DNA of 64,000 bases, taken from NCBI GenBank assembly GCA_017474455.1, contig JAFVHP010000012.1, positions 33,911 to 97,910 of the forward strand. Reading direction: 5' to 3'. The notes beneath the pieces were generated by a model. It ran no database searches. It was not told where the DNA came from and saw only the letters and a list, made by a program, of their open reading frames with translations. This DNA comes from Lachnospiraceae bacterium. Its GTDB lineage: Bacteria; Bacillota; Clostridia; Lachnospirales; Lachnospiraceae. Below are positions 25,701 through 35,879 of this stretch, one piece after another. The position numbers and the translations under genes are program-made. The first letter of the stretch is position 1. Every line of letters begins with the position of its first letter.

Positions 25701-27053
25701 ATGAACAGCAGTAAAAAAGAGCGGATCCAGCTGTCGGACCACTTTACTTTCGGCCGGCTCCTGACCTTTACCTTCCCGTCGATGGTCATGATGGTGTTCA
25801 CCTCCATCTACAGTATCGTCGACGGATTCTTCGTTTCCAACTTTGCCGGAAAGACTCCCTTCGCGGCCATCAACCTGATCATGCCCGTATTCATGATCCT
25901 CGGGACGTTCGGCTTTATGATCGGCACCGGCGGCACAGCCGTCGTCGCCATCACCCTGGGACAGGGACGGAAAAAAGATGCCAACCGGTACTTTTCCATG
26001 CTGGTCTATACCGTTGCCGTTTTCGGCTTCCTCTCCGCTGTACTGGGACAGTTCATCCTGCCCTCTACAGCAAGGCTCCTGGGTGCGGAAGGCCAGATGC
26101 TGGACTACTGCGTCCTGTACGGGCGCATCCTTCTGTGCTCGCTGCCCTTCTTCATGCTGCAGAATGTCTTCCAGGCATTTTTCGTAACGGCTGAAAAGCC
26201 GCGGCTGGGCCTTTTATCCACTGTGCTGGCCGGCTGTATGAACATCGTGCTGGACGCCCTGCTGGTCGGCGTCTTCCGCTTCGGCCTCACCGGCGCCGCC
26301 GTCGCCACGGCAATGGCGGAGATCACCGGCGGTCTTTTCCCCATCATCTACTTTTCCAGGAAGAACGATTCCCTGCTGAAGCTGGGGAAAACTTCCTTTA
26401 TGCCCGCCATCCTGGGCAGGGCATGTATAAACGGCATGGCGGAATTCATGAACAACGTCGCCATGTCTGTCGTCACCATCCTGTACAATCTCCAGCTCAT
26501 CCGGCTGGCCGGAGAAGACGGCGTAGCCGCCTACGGCGTGATCATGTATGTCAGCTTTATCTTCGTTGCGGTCTTTATCGGATATTCCATGGGCAGCGCC
26601 CCGCTCGTGGGCTACAATTACGGTGCCGGCAATACGGATGAATTGAAAAATCTGTTCAGAAAGAGTCTGCTGATCCTTGCGTCCGGCGGTATCCTCATGG
26701 TCATCATCTCGGAAGCCATGGCAGCTCCGTTCTCCTACATCTACACGGGTTATGACGACGGGCTGTACGCCATGACACTGCGGGCTTTCCGCATCTTTTC
26801 CCTGGGTTACGTGCTGTCCGGCATAAATATCTATACTCCGGCGTTTCTGGCTGCCCTCGGGAAAGGCCCTCAGTCAGCGCTGCTGTCCTTTTTGCGCGCA
26901 CTTATTCTGCAGGGCCTGTTCGTCCTTGTACTGCCTGAATTTTTCGGCCTGGACGGCGTATGGTCCGCCAGCGTCTGCACTGAGATCGCCGCTGCGCTGC
27001 TGGCAGCACTGTTTTTGATCAGGAATAATAAAGAGATCCATTACATCCGGTAA
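25701..27053 (+). CDS. MATE family efflux transporter
   Basis: A 450-residue polytopic membrane protein with about 12 hydrophobic spans and MATE landmarks: FTFPSMVMMVFTSIYSIVDG in span 1, GTGGTAVVAITLGQG in span 2 and the inverted second half with SMGSAPLVGYNYGAGN. It probably exports drugs or metabolites using a Na+ or H+ gradient. It is 12 bp from coaX and is likely read from the same transcript. Confidence 0.9.
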   Translation: MNSSKKERIQLSDHFTFGRLLTFTFPSMVMMVFTSIYSIVDGFFVSNFAGKTPFAAINLIMPVFMILGTFGFMIGTGGTAVVAITLGQGRKKDANRYFSMLVYTVAVFGFLSAVLGQFILPSTARLLGAEGQMLDYCVLYGRILLCSLPFFMLQNVFQAFFVTAEKPRLGLLSTVLAGCMNIVLDALLVGVFRFGLTGAAVATAMAEITGGLFPIIYFSRKNDSLLKLGKTSFMPAILGRACINGMAEFMNNVAMSVVTILYNLQLIRLAGEDGVAAYGVIMYVSFIFVAVFIGYSMGSAPLVGYNYGAGNTDELKNLFRKSLLILASGGILMVIISEAMAAPFSYIYTGYDDGLYAMTLRAFRIFSLGYVLSGINIYTPAFLAALGKGPQSALLSFLRALILQGLFVLVLPEFFGLDGVWSASVCTEIAAALLAALFLIRNNKEIHYIR

Positions 27054-27063
27054 GGACCGGTAT

Positions 27064-29163
27064 TCAGATCCCGGCGCCGGAGAGCGCCTGCAGCAGGATC
27101 CGAAGATCCAAAAGAAGTGAATAATTCTGGACATAGTAGATATCGCAGCGCAGAAGGTCTTCGGGGGACGATTCCTCCGTAGCCTGCTGCGCTGCGTAGC
27201 TTATGATACCGGCTTTGACCCGGTAGCGCCACGCGCGTACGCGGTCCGCTTCCGCAGCCGCTTTTTCTTCGTCGGTATACTCCGCCGGATCTGCCGGCGC
27301 GTCTTTTTCGCTAAAAAGGTATTCCCCTTCTGCCGGCACAGGCACAGGTCCCACCATGGATATGGCGCCGGACAGCACTTTCGGCAGCATCGGCAGCGTC
27401 CTTCCGATGCCTTCCTCTTCAAAAACAGTGCACTCGAACAGATTGCCGTCCTTTGTCCGGCAGATATCCGTGCGCAGGGCACCTTTCCCGGACAGTTTCC
27501 GGTAAGCCCAGACGGGCAGGCCGATGACCATCAGCACAAGTGCCAGGAAAATATCGACCAGCCGTTTGATGACCCTCTGCTCCCAGCGCAGGCTGTACTC
27601 CCTCACTTCCAGGGCCGGCGTTCCGAACATGGGCGTATACCGGGCTCCTGCAAAGAGGATATCGTACGCTTCGGGCATGAACAGCACCCTGATATAGTGC
27701 TGGTAACAGTACTGCGTCAGTTCCTTCCGGATCTCCGGATCCACGTTCCCTATGGCCACACAGCCGTACCAGCGCAGGCACTCTTCCTCGATGGCGGGAA
27801 GGCCTGCCGACAGCGGCATTTCCTTAACGACCCGGAACCTGTCCTTTCTGGTGGAGAACCAGCCGGATACCGCCGTATCCTGTTCCCCTCCGGTCACGAC
27901 CAGCGTTTCCACCGGCGGGAATACGCTAAGATAAATGCGTTCCGACAGATAGGCCCAGACCGCGGCCAGCGCCAGCTGCAGAATGAAAGCGGTCAGGATG
28001 GGCTTTACGCTCACCAGCCAGTTCCGCATCAGGCTGACCTGCAGGTAGGTGATCAGGTTCGTGAGGAACAGGGCCATCGCCTGCCCGGAAAAGACTTCCC
28101 TGGGCCTTCTGTAGCCGGTTCGGGTATCTCCGGCCGTCCTGGACAGGAACAGAAGCAGGAGAAAATAGACCGCGAGGATCAGCAAGTGGCCCCAGAAGGT
28201 GAATTTGATACCGTAGCCTAAAAGGTATCCTTCTTTGCTGTAGCTGATCGAATTCAGGACAGGGTAATATTCCCTGAACCAGGCAACGGCATAGATGGCT
28301 GCAAGAAGGATCATCCCGATCAGGGAGAGCTGCAGCACCGCAAAATGCCGGAAAGATTCCATGTGCCTCCTGACGGTGTCGTCCAGGATGCGGCGCACGC
28401 TGGCATGGAAAGCCCAGCCCAGCATGCAGAAAACGGAAGAGACGGCTGAAAGTCCCGCTACGTTCCGGTAAAGGTTCCATATGCGCTTTACCGCTGTCGT
28501 TTTGCTGGAAGAAAGGGAAGCGCCCGCGGGCCGCCGGTAGATCACCAGAGGCATATCCAGCCCGTACGCGGTGACGCCGCTCTGCAGGATGCGCCACCAT
28601 GTGGCGGTGTCTTCGGACCCGATGTCCGGCATGTACAAAAGCTTCCTGTCCATCCGCTCCGTATCAAAGAGAGTTGTGGAAGTGAAGATGATCGTCCTGG
28701 TCAGCGCCTTCCTGTAGGAAAGCTGCCTGGGCACACGGACGGCCTTGCCGGTCGGGACGGCGTCCGCATCCCCGAACTCATAAGAGGTGAACACGAACGC
28801 GGCGCCTGTCTTGTCCATATAGGAGAGCTGTTTCTCCAGCTTCTCCGGCCTCCAGATGTCGTCCGCGTCCAGAAACGCGATATATCTGCCTCCGGCTTCG
28901 TCAAGGCCGGTATTCCTCGCCCTGGCGGCGCCTTCGTTGTTTTCCTTGCGGATAAGGCGTATCTTCCCTTCCGGCATGCCGCTCTTTTCATATTCCGCGA
29001 TGATCCCGCCGATCAGCTGCGCGCTGTCGTCCTTCGAGCGGTCGTCGACGAGCAGCAGTTCCCAGTCCGTGTACGTCTGCGCGCACACCGACCCGATCGT
29101 CTGCCGGATATAACCGGCGGCATTATAAACCGGAACAATTATGCTGATCATCGATCTTTTCAT
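27064..29163 (-). CDS. GT2 glycosyltransferase fused to a degenerate polyprenyl-phosphate sugar-transferase domain
   Basis: A 699-residue protein. Residues 1-220 are a GT-A family 2 glycosyltransferase (SIIVPVYNAAGYI, AFLDADDIW). Four or five hydrophobic segments and a nucleotide-binding-like region (LVVTGGEQDTA) follow, then a C-terminal bacterial sugar-transferase (WbaP/PglC-like) module from about residue 540. That module keeps LSGAISMVGP and the DIYYVQNYSLLLDLRILLQAL end. The catalytic D-E that precedes LP in the family is R588-T589, the GPRP motif is GPVP, and the YKFRTM motif is not recognisable. The expected chemistry would be phosphosugar transfer to undecaprenyl phosphate for surface polysaccharide; activity of this half is doubtful. 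Confidence 0.8.
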   Translation of the reverse strand: MKRSMISIIVPVYNAAGYIRQTIGSVCAQTYTDWELLLVDDRSKDDSAQLIGGIIAEYEKSGMPEGKIRLIRKENNEGAARARNTGLDEAGGRYIAFLDADDIWRPEKLEKQLSYMDKTGAAFVFTSYEFGDADAVPTGKAVRVPRQLSYRKALTRTIIFTSTTLFDTERMDRKLLYMPDIGSEDTATWWRILQSGVTAYGLDMPLVIYRRPAGASLSSSKTTAVKRIWNLYRNVAGLSAVSSVFCMLGWAFHASVRRILDDTVRRHMESFRHFAVLQLSLIGMILLAAIYAVAWFREYYPVLNSISYSKEGYLLGYGIKFTFWGHLLILAVYFLLLLFLSRTAGDTRTGYRRPREVFSGQAMALFLTNLITYLQVSLMRNWLVSVKPILTAFILQLALAAVWAYLSERIYLSVFPPVETLVVTGGEQDTAVSGWFSTRKDRFRVVKEMPLSAGLPAIEEECLRWYGCVAIGNVDPEIRKELTQYCYQHYIRVLFMPEAYDILFAGARYTPMFGTPALEVREYSLRWEQRVIKRLVDIFLALVLMVIGLPVWAYRKLSGKGALRTDICRTKDGNLFECTVFEEEGIGRTLPMLPKVLSGAISMVGPVPVPAEGEYLFSEKDAPADPAEYTDEEKAAAEADRVRAWRYRVKAGIISYAAQQATEESSPEDLLRCDIYYVQNYSLLLDLRILLQALSGAGI

Positions 29164-29252
29164 AGTTATTTACGCCTTTCGATGGTATTATAGCATAGAT
29201 AGGATATGCCAAAATCACTAATGCTCCACACACGAACAGAAAGAATACTGCC

Positions 29253-30539
29253 ATGGAAAACGAAAAAAGAGATCTTTTCGATGAACCTGAACTGAAGGAA
29301 GAGAACGTCTATCTTTATGACGATGAAGACGACGAAAGCTTCCACACCACCGACATAGACCTGGATGATACCTTTTTCACCGCTCCCCTGCCCCCTGTAA
29401 GCCAGACAGTGACAGAAGGGTATGCGGAGACGCAAGAAGAAATACCTGCTGCCCCGGAAGAAGTGCCTGCGGCGCCGGTAGAGGCCGCAGAAGATCTTCC
29501 TGCAAAAGAGGTCCCGGAAGAAGCGTCCGGTGCCGGCGAAACCGATGCCGTCCCGGAGGAAGATCTTTTTGAGCCCGATTTTGATTCCGCCCTGGAAGAG
29601 GCCTTTGAACCCGGTTTCGGATCATACGGCGAAGGATCTTACGAGCCCGGCTTTGAGCCCGACTTCGAAGCAACTGAAGAATCCTATGATTTCTACACGG
29701 CCGGCGAGGATGAACCTGACAATGTACGGCCGGAAAAACGGTCCCATAAGAGAAGAGGGACGGCTGTCCCGGAAGAGGCAGGGCAGTATGACGCCGAGCC
29801 TGAATATGCCGAAGAGCCTTCTGCCCCCAGAAGGAAAAGCAGCTTTGTCCCGTTCCTGATCATTGCCCTTCTCCTGCTGCTGGCTGCCGCCGCCATCGGG
29901 TCGGTCATCTACATCCGCAGGAGCAACAGCCAGAAAGAAGAGGCTGCCCTGGAAGAGCTTGCCAAGAGCGCTGTGAATGACGTTTCCAACGGACTCTATG
30001 ACGAGGCGATGGCGAAGGCTGAAAAGCTGTACTATACCTCCGGCTATTCCAACAGGATCCGGATGAAGTGGGATGAGGAGCGCGCTGACCTGATCGAATA
30101 TATCGAAGGGGAAAGAAAGCGCGGCGAAGCCGGCTCCGGGGAGCAGGCCATCGCGGAGGCGCTGCCCGCGGAAGAAGCTGCGGCCCCCGAAGACCCGTCC
30201 CTGCTCTCACTGGACGAATGCATAGAAATGGCCAAGAGCGAGCTTCCTTTCAGCAATTTTGACGTCATTATCCAGGACAAGATCCTGTATATCAGTTTCT
30301 GGCAGGCAGGCTACGGCGACCAGGCAGTGACCGCCAGGGAGAGCCGCGGTGAAGCGCTCGCCGCCTGGAATTCCATGCAGGACGATATCCGTTCCTACAA
30401 CAACCATATGCGCATCGTCCTCAACGAGAACGGCCATGAGAGCTACGACCTGATCTACGCGCTCCTGAACGATATCAATACGGAATATACCCTGTATGAA
30501 GTCATGAACGGCGTCGTCACATACGCGGCCGTTCGCTGA
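29253..30539 (+). CDS. acidic single-pass membrane protein, unknown
   Basis: A 428-residue protein. Residues 1-190 are an extremely Glu/Asp/Pro-rich, repetitive cytoplasmic region with several EEVP-like and EPGF-like repeats. Residues about 199-221 (FVPFLIIALLLLL...) form one membrane span followed by RR. The remaining 205 residues are an extracytoplasmic domain with two helical parts. No family is recognised. It is divergent from the glycosyltransferase and ends at a terminator. Confidence 0.75.
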   Translation: MENEKRDLFDEPELKEENVYLYDDEDDESFHTTDIDLDDTFFTAPLPPVSQTVTEGYAETQEEIPAAPEEVPAAPVEAAEDLPAKEVPEEASGAGETDAVPEEDLFEPDFDSALEEAFEPGFGSYGEGSYEPGFEPDFEATEESYDFYTAGEDEPDNVRPEKRSHKRRGTAVPEEAGQYDAEPEYAEEPSAPRRKSSFVPFLIIALLLLLAAAAIGSVIYIRRSNSQKEEAALEELAKSAVNDVSNGLYDEAMAKAEKLYYTSGYSNRIRMKWDEERADLIEYIEGERKRGEAGSGEQAIAEALPAEEAAAPEDPSLLSLDECIEMAKSELPFSNFDVIIQDKILYISFWQAGYGDQAVTARESRGEALAAWNSMQDDIRSYNNHMRIVLNENGHESYDLIYALLNDINTEYTLYEVMNGVVTYAAVR

Positions 30540-30582
30540 CCGGCCAAGGATACCGGTACGAAAAACCTCACAGACTATGGCG

Positions 30583-30613
30583 GCGGGATGCTTTGTTGAC
30601 AAAGCATCCCGCT
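30583..30613. terminator. intrinsic terminator
   Basis: GCGGGATGCTTTGT / ACAAAGCATCCCGC, a near-perfect stem between the acidic membrane protein gene and the CNNM pair. The trailing T-tract is poor (TGTTTGCG). Confidence 0.65.
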
Positions 30614-30697
30614 GTTTGCGATAATCTTTGCATATATGATTCTGTGCGGCCCCGCCATGAGACGCCGTACAGCGACATAGGAGAGTGATCATTTCTC

Positions 30698-32029
30698 ATG
30701 GACGACGGCAGTCGATGGTACTGGCTGATCATAGTAGTACTTCTTTTATTTGCGGCAATGTATTTTGCCATCGCAGAGACCGCGTTTGCCTCTGTTTCAA
30801 GGACCAGGCTGAAAACAAAAGCCGACCGCGGCGATAACCGCGCGCGCAGGGCCCTTCTTATCACAGATGAATTCGACCGGGCGATCACAACGATCCTGAT
30901 CGGGACAAATATCGTGCATCTGGCCGCTGCTTCTGTAGTTACAGCTAATGTCACCCGGATCTGGGGTGTATCTTTTGTTGCGCTTTCCACTATTTTAACG
31001 ACACTGGCGGTATTCTTCTTCGGGGAAATGCTCCCCAAGAGCATCGCGCGCAAGTATTCGGAGAGTTTAAGCCTTTCCACGGCTTCTTCGCTCCTGTTTT
31101 TCATACGCCTTCTGACGCCGCTTTCCTCCCTCCTGACCATGATCGGCAGCGCGATGGCCCGCCTGTTCAAACAAGAAGCGGAGACCTCCGTTACCGAGAA
31201 CGAACTCTATGAGATCATTGAGGATATGACCGAAGAGGGATCTCTGGATGAGGAACAGGGCGAACTGATCTCATCCGCCCTTCAGTTCGGCGACGTGACC
31301 GTCGAGAGCATCCTGACGAGCCGCGTGGACATGGCCGCCATCGATATCGACGATGCGCCGGAGGAGATCCTGAACTATGTCTGTACGCAGAACCACAGCC
31401 GCATCCCGGTCTACGAGAACACCATCGACAATATCATCGGCATCCTGCCGATCCGCCGTTTCTTAAAGAGATACCTCAAAGACGGCGTCCTTCCCGATAT
31501 CCGCCCGCTCCTGGAATCGCCCATCTTTGTGCACCAGTCCGCCAAGATCGACGACCTGCTGCCGGAGATGAGCAGCAAAAAGCAGAATCTGGCCATCGTC
31601 ACCGACAACTACGGCGGCACGCTGGGCCTGGTCTCCGTCGAAGATATCCTGGAAGAGCTGGTCGGTGAGATCTGGGACGAAGACGACCGCGTCGTCCGCA
31701 ATATCGTACCGCTTTCCGACGGTTCCTACAGTGTGAACGCGGAAGAACACGTCACGGACGTTTTCGACGCCCTGGACATCCCTTATGACGACGAAGAAGA
31801 GGAAAAACTGAGCGACAAGCTCATGAGCGAACTGGCCTTTGAACAGTTCCCTTCGATCCCCAAAACGAGGGATTCCTTCGAATACCTGGGCGTGAAGATC
31901 ATGATCCTGTTCATGAAAGGCAACCGCATCCTGCGCCTTAAGGTCACACCTCCCGCGGCAGAGGCTGCGGAGGATAAGGCTGCCGCTCCTTCCGCGGACG
32001 GATCCGTCGGAAAGGAGGTGTCCGTATGA
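30698..32029 (+). CDS. hemolysin-family CNNM/CBS membrane protein (1)
   Basis: A 443-residue protein with an N-terminal CNNM (DUF21) domain of about 4 spans (SLSTASSLLFFIRLLTPLSS), two CBS domains (EDMTEEGSLDEEQ, SRIPVYENTIDNIIGIL, then DNYGGTLGLVSVEDILEEL) and a CorC/HlyC C-terminal domain. Relatives (MpfA, YhdP, CorC) export Mg2+ or Co2+. Its stop overlaps the next start by 4 bp (ATGA), so the two are translationally coupled. Confidence 0.9.
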   Translation: MDDGSRWYWLIIVVLLLFAAMYFAIAETAFASVSRTRLKTKADRGDNRARRALLITDEFDRAITTILIGTNIVHLAAASVVTANVTRIWGVSFVALSTILTTLAVFFFGEMLPKSIARKYSESLSLSTASSLLFFIRLLTPLSSLLTMIGSAMARLFKQEAETSVTENELYEIIEDMTEEGSLDEEQGELISSALQFGDVTVESILTSRVDMAAIDIDDAPEEILNYVCTQNHSRIPVYENTIDNIIGILPIRRFLKRYLKDGVLPDIRPLLESPIFVHQSAKIDDLLPEMSSKKQNLAIVTDNYGGTLGLVSVEDILEELVGEIWDEDDRVVRNIVPLSDGSYSVNAEEHVTDVFDALDIPYDDEEEEKLSDKLMSELAFEQFPSIPKTRDSFEYLGVKIMILFMKGNRILRLKVTPPAAEAAEDKAAAPSADGSVGKEVSV

Positions 32030-33339
32030 GTATGACCCTCCTTATATATATCGCCGTGATCGTACTGCTCGTCATCTGTTCAGGCCTGTTTTCCGCCGCC
32101 GAGATGAGCTTCTCGTCCGCCAGCAAAGTCCGACTTGAACATATGGCCGCCAATGACGATGCCAAAAAGGCGGGAACGGGCAGCACTGACAGGGATTCCG
32201 GCCGGGCGCAGCTGGCCCTGAAGATCCTGGAGCGCTTCGACGACGCGCTCTCCACGATCCTGGTCGGCAACAACCTCGTCAATATCGCCGCGTCCTCCAT
32301 CGGATCGGTCGCGGTCATACTGCTGTTCGGCGAGAAATATACCTGGCTTTCCACTCTGATCATCACCGTCGCCGTCATCATTTTCGGCGAGACCGTCCCC
32401 AAGATCGCCGCGAAGAACAACGCCACGAACGGCGCGCTTTCCTTCGCACGCCCCCTGCGTTTCCTGATGACCCTCTTTAAGCCGGTCACCGTCCCGGTCG
32501 TAGCGCTTGTCGGCCTGATCTGCTCCCGGATGAAGGGCGAGGAAAGCGGTGAAGAAGACGACGAACTGGCTGTGCAGGAGCTGCACACCATCATAGAAAC
32601 GGCCGAGGATGAAGACGTCCTGGATGAGGATGCTTCCCGCCTGGTCAGCGCAGCCATCGATTTCGCCGACATCTCCGCGTCGGAGATCATGACCGCCCGG
32701 GTGGATATCCTGGCGATCGATATCGATGACGATCCCGGGGAAATATCCGGCATTATCCTGGATTCGCCTTATTCGCGCATCCCGGTCTATGAAGACAGCA
32801 TCGACAACGTGATCGGCATCCTGTCCGTGAACCATTACCTGAAAGAAGCCGCGTCTACCCCGGTCACCGACCTGCGGCCGCTCCTTCTGCCGCCTGGCTA
32901 TGTCTACAAGACCATGAAGCTGCCCGCGATCCTTTCCATGCTCCGGACCAGCCGCCAGCACCTGGCCGTCGTTACGGATGAATACGGCGGAACGGCCGGC
33001 GTGCTCTCGCTGGAAGACGTCCTGGAACAGCTGGTCGGGGACATCTGGGATGATACGGATATCGTAGAACACGACATTATCGAACGCTCCGACAATTCCT
33101 GGGTCATCGACGGCGATACCCCGGTATCCGATCTGCTTGAACTCATGGGTATCGATGAGGATGATTTCGATTACGACAGCGAGACCGCCGGGGGCTGGTG
33201 CATCGAGATGCTGGACGCTTTCCCGGAAAAGGGGACGGAATTCAGGTTCCGCGATTTTTCCGTCCGGATACTGAACGCCGATGAAAGAAGGGTCCTTCAG
33301 GTCCTGATCAAAAAAGAGGATCCGGAAACGGAACAGTAA
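32026..33339 (+). CDS. hemolysin-family CNNM/CBS membrane protein (2)
   Basis: A 437-residue paralogue of the upstream gene with the same order: CNNM domain, two CBS domains (SRIPVYEDSIDNVIGIL and DEYGGTAGVLSLEDVLEQL) and a CorC_HlyC end. The two products probably form a heterodimeric cation exporter; this is an inference from the overlap. GGAGGTGTCC precedes the ATG. Confidence 0.9.
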   Translation: MSMTLLIYIAVIVLLVICSGLFSAAEMSFSSASKVRLEHMAANDDAKKAGTGSTDRDSGRAQLALKILERFDDALSTILVGNNLVNIAASSIGSVAVILLFGEKYTWLSTLIITVAVIIFGETVPKIAAKNNATNGALSFARPLRFLMTLFKPVTVPVVALVGLICSRMKGEESGEEDDELAVQELHTIIETAEDEDVLDEDASRLVSAAIDFADISASEIMTARVDILAIDIDDDPGEISGIILDSPYSRIPVYEDSIDNVIGILSVNHYLKEAASTPVTDLRPLLLPPGYVYKTMKLPAILSMLRTSRQHLAVVTDEYGGTAGVLSLEDVLEQLVGDIWDDTDIVEHDIIERSDNSWVIDGDTPVSDLLELMGIDEDDFDYDSETAGGWCIEMLDAFPEKGTEFRFRDFSVRILNADERRVLQVLIKKEDPETEQ

Positions 33340-33363
33340 AATAACCGACCGATTCTATTACGA

Positions 33364-33392
33364 AAAAGAGTGCCTGCAAAAGGCACTCTTTT
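33364..33392. terminator. bidirectional terminator
   Basis: AAAAGAGTGCCT / AGGCACTCTTTT with a GCAA-type loop. A and T tracts on both sides serve the convergent CNNM unit and the trmB unit. Confidence 0.9.
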
Positions 33393-33425
33393 ATATTCCT
33401 GCTATTTGGGCCGGACGTCCGGTCT

Positions 33426-34094
33426 TTACTGTTTTCGTTTCAGTATGTACTTGCAGATAAGATTTCCTTTTCCGGAAAACCTTTCCTCGTACTCCGTCAT
33501 GATGTTGCCTTCGTTCATCGCCTCATCATGATGCAGGTCGTACGTGATCTGCGCGATCTCAAAAGGGCTGAACGGCACTTCATCCACCGCGAAATCAAAC
33601 AGTTCGCGGTTGTCGGTCTTGAATTCGATCACGCCGTCCGGGCTCAGGATCTCATCATACCTGGCCAGAAATTCCCTGGAAGGCAGGCGCCTTTTGGCGT
33701 GCCTCGCCTTCGGCCACGGATCCGAAAAGTTCAGGTAGATCCGGTCGGCTTCTCCATTTGAAAAATACGTGGTCAGAAGCTCCGCTTCGCCCCGGATCAG
33801 CATAAGGTTCGGCAGCATAAGTTCCTGCTGGCTTTCCGCGACCCGGAGGAGGACACTGGAAAACTTTTCCAGTCCGACATACAGCTGACCCGGATTCCTT
33901 CCCGCCAGTTCAAGGATAAAACGGCCCTTGCCGGTACCGACCTCCAGGTTCAGGAGCTTCTTTTCTGTTTTTTCCGCTGTGCCCTGCACGCCGAACAGTT
34001 CTCTCCATTTTCCCTTTGCGGCGGCAGGATCCTGTACCACATAGGGGCTGTTCGCAAGCACTTCCTCCGAACGCGGGATATTTCTCAACCGCAT
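33426..34094 (-). CDS. trmB: tRNA (guanine-N7)-methyltransferase
   Basis: A 222-residue class I SAM methyltransferase making m7G46 in tRNA. LEVGTGKGRFILELA binds SAM and FSDPWPKARHAKRRL is the family's tRNA/catalytic motif. Its ATG overlaps the TGA stop of the upstream acyl-CoA synthetase gene (TGATG), an unusual partner that suggests opportunistic co-expression rather than a shared pathway. Confidence 0.93.
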   Translation of the reverse strand: MRLRNIPRSEEVLANSPYVVQDPAAAKGKWRELFGVQGTAEKTEKKLLNLEVGTGKGRFILELAGRNPGQLYVGLEKFSSVLLRVAESQQELMLPNLMLIRGEAELLTTYFSNGEADRIYLNFSDPWPKARHAKRRLPSREFLARYDEILSPDGVIEFKTDNRELFDFAVDEVPFSPFEIAQITYDLHHDEAMNEGNIMTEYEERFSGKGNLICKYILKRKQ

Positions 34095-35737
34095 CAGGCT
34101 TCGACCTCGTTCTCCCTGGCGACCAGGCCTGCCGCGCCGTAAATTTCACGGAGCAGGGGCTTTTCGATCTTGCCGGTGGGATTGCGGGGCACATCCGCGA
34201 ATATGATCTTCCTGGGCCTCTTGTAACGGGGCAGCCCGAGACAGAATTCGTTCACTTCTTCTTCAGTGCAGGTATAGCCTTCCTTGATCTCAATGATAGC
34301 CGCGGCGATCTCGCCCAGCCGCTTATCGGGCAGGCCGATGACGGCTACGTCCTTGACAGGCTCGAAGGCATGGATGAAATCTTCGATCTGGACCGGATAC
34401 AGGTTCTCGCCGCCGGAAATGATAACGTCCTTCTTACGGTCAACCAGATAATAGAACCCGTCTTCATCCTGCTTGGCCATATCGCCGGTATACAGGAAGC
34501 CGTCCTTGCCCAGGACCTCTTCCGTCGCTTCCGGATTATTGTAATAGCAGACCATGACCGCAGGTCCCCTGACGGCAAGTTCGCCGACTTCGCCCTGCGC
34601 GACCGGTTTGTGCTCCGGATCCAGGATCTGACACTCCCAGCCATAGCCGGCAACGCCGATGGCGCCGACTTTGTGGATGTTCTCAACGCCCAGATGCACA
34701 CAGCCGGGCCCGAGGGATTCGGAAAGGCCATAGTTCGTATCGTAAAGCTGGCCGGGGAAGTACTCCTGCCAGTGACGGATCATGGAAGGCGGTACGGGCT
34801 GCGCGCCGATATGCATCAGCCTCCACTGGTCGGTCTGGTAATCGGAAAGGGAAAGCTTTCCGGAATCCAGCGCGTCCAGGATATCCTGTGCCCACGGCAC
34901 GAGGAGCCAGACGATCGTGCAGTGCTCTTCCGATACCGCGCGCAGGACCATATCCGGCTTGGTCCCCAGGAGCAGGACAGCCTTGCTGCAGGATACCAGG
35001 GAGCCGAACCAGTGCATCTTGGCGCCCGTATGGTACAGGGGCGGAATGCACAGGAAGGTATCGTCCGCCGTCTGCCCGTGATGCTTCTGCTCCGCGATCG
35101 CGGCATGCATCAGGCCGCCGTGCGTGTGCAGGATGGCCTTGGGAAAGCCTGTCGTGCCGGATGAAAAATAGATCGCGGCATAATCGTCGTCCGTCAGCTC
35201 CACCTTGGGAGAATGGCTGGAATAATTGTCTGTCTGGGAAATAAAGTCTTCCGCGAAGGTCGGGCAGTAAGGTCCTACGAAATACAGGAGCCTGCCGCGG
35301 CTGATCTTCTCCGCGATCTCTTCCACTCGGCCGATGAACTCGGGGCCGAAGATCAGGACGTTGGCTTCCGCCAGGTCCAGGCAGTACTCGATCTCATCCG
35401 ATGCGTAACGGAAATTCAGCGGCACCGCCAGTGCGCCGGTCTTCAGGATGCCGAAATAGATCGGCAGCCAGTCCAGGCAGTTCATCAGCAGGATCGCGAC
35501 CTTGTCGCCCTTGCCGATGCCCCTGGCCATAAGCATGTTGGCGATACGGTTGGACTTTTCATGGAATACCGCCCAGGTGATCTCCTTGCGGTAAGGTCCT
35601 GCGGCTGCAGGCTGCATCAGCTCATATTCCTTCCAGGTCGTCAGCGACTTCCTGGGCAGGGAAGGATTGAGCTCGACAAGAGCCACATCGTTGGGGTGTT
35701 CGATCGCGTTTCTGCGAAGCAGATCTGTAATAGGCAT
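34094..35737 (-). CDS. acyl-CoA synthetase (AMP-binding, class I adenylate-forming)
   Basis: A 547-residue ANL-family ligase. The phosphate loop is YFSSGTTGFPKA, YTGDMAKQDEDGFYYLVDRKKD is the A7/A8 hinge, and a C-terminal PTGKIEKPLLRE contains the catalytic Lys. It activates a carboxylate to acyl-AMP and then to acyl-CoA. A medium-chain fatty or aryl acid is plausible but not determined. The start is the ATG at 35737, with GGAGGTC upstream; a minus-strand promoter (TTGACA, 18 bp, TATAGT) lies at 35880-35909. trmB is co-transcribed. Confidence 0.88.
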   Translation of the reverse strand: MPITDLLRRNAIEHPNDVALVELNPSLPRKSLTTWKEYELMQPAAAGPYRKEITWAVFHEKSNRIANMLMARGIGKGDKVAILLMNCLDWLPIYFGILKTGALAVPLNFRYASDEIEYCLDLAEANVLIFGPEFIGRVEEIAEKISRGRLLYFVGPYCPTFAEDFISQTDNYSSHSPKVELTDDDYAAIYFSSGTTGFPKAILHTHGGLMHAAIAEQKHHGQTADDTFLCIPPLYHTGAKMHWFGSLVSCSKAVLLLGTKPDMVLRAVSEEHCTIVWLLVPWAQDILDALDSGKLSLSDYQTDQWRLMHIGAQPVPPSMIRHWQEYFPGQLYDTNYGLSESLGPGCVHLGVENIHKVGAIGVAGYGWECQILDPEHKPVAQGEVGELAVRGPAVMVCYYNNPEATEEVLGKDGFLYTGDMAKQDEDGFYYLVDRKKDVIISGGENLYPVQIEDFIHAFEPVKDVAVIGLPDKRLGEIAAAIIEIKEGYTCTEEEVNEFCLGLPRYKRPRKIIFADVPRNPTGKIEKPLLREIYGAAGLVARENEVEA

Positions 35738-35879
35738 CAGTTGACCTCCGGAATCAGTTGTTATCAATTACTGCTGTTGTTGTTGCTTTATAAGTTGTGT
35801 CTCCCGCCTTATTTATCCCACTTTGCTTTAGCAGTTTAAAGCGTTACGCGTTTAAGCAATAAAGCAGCGCACAATAGAA

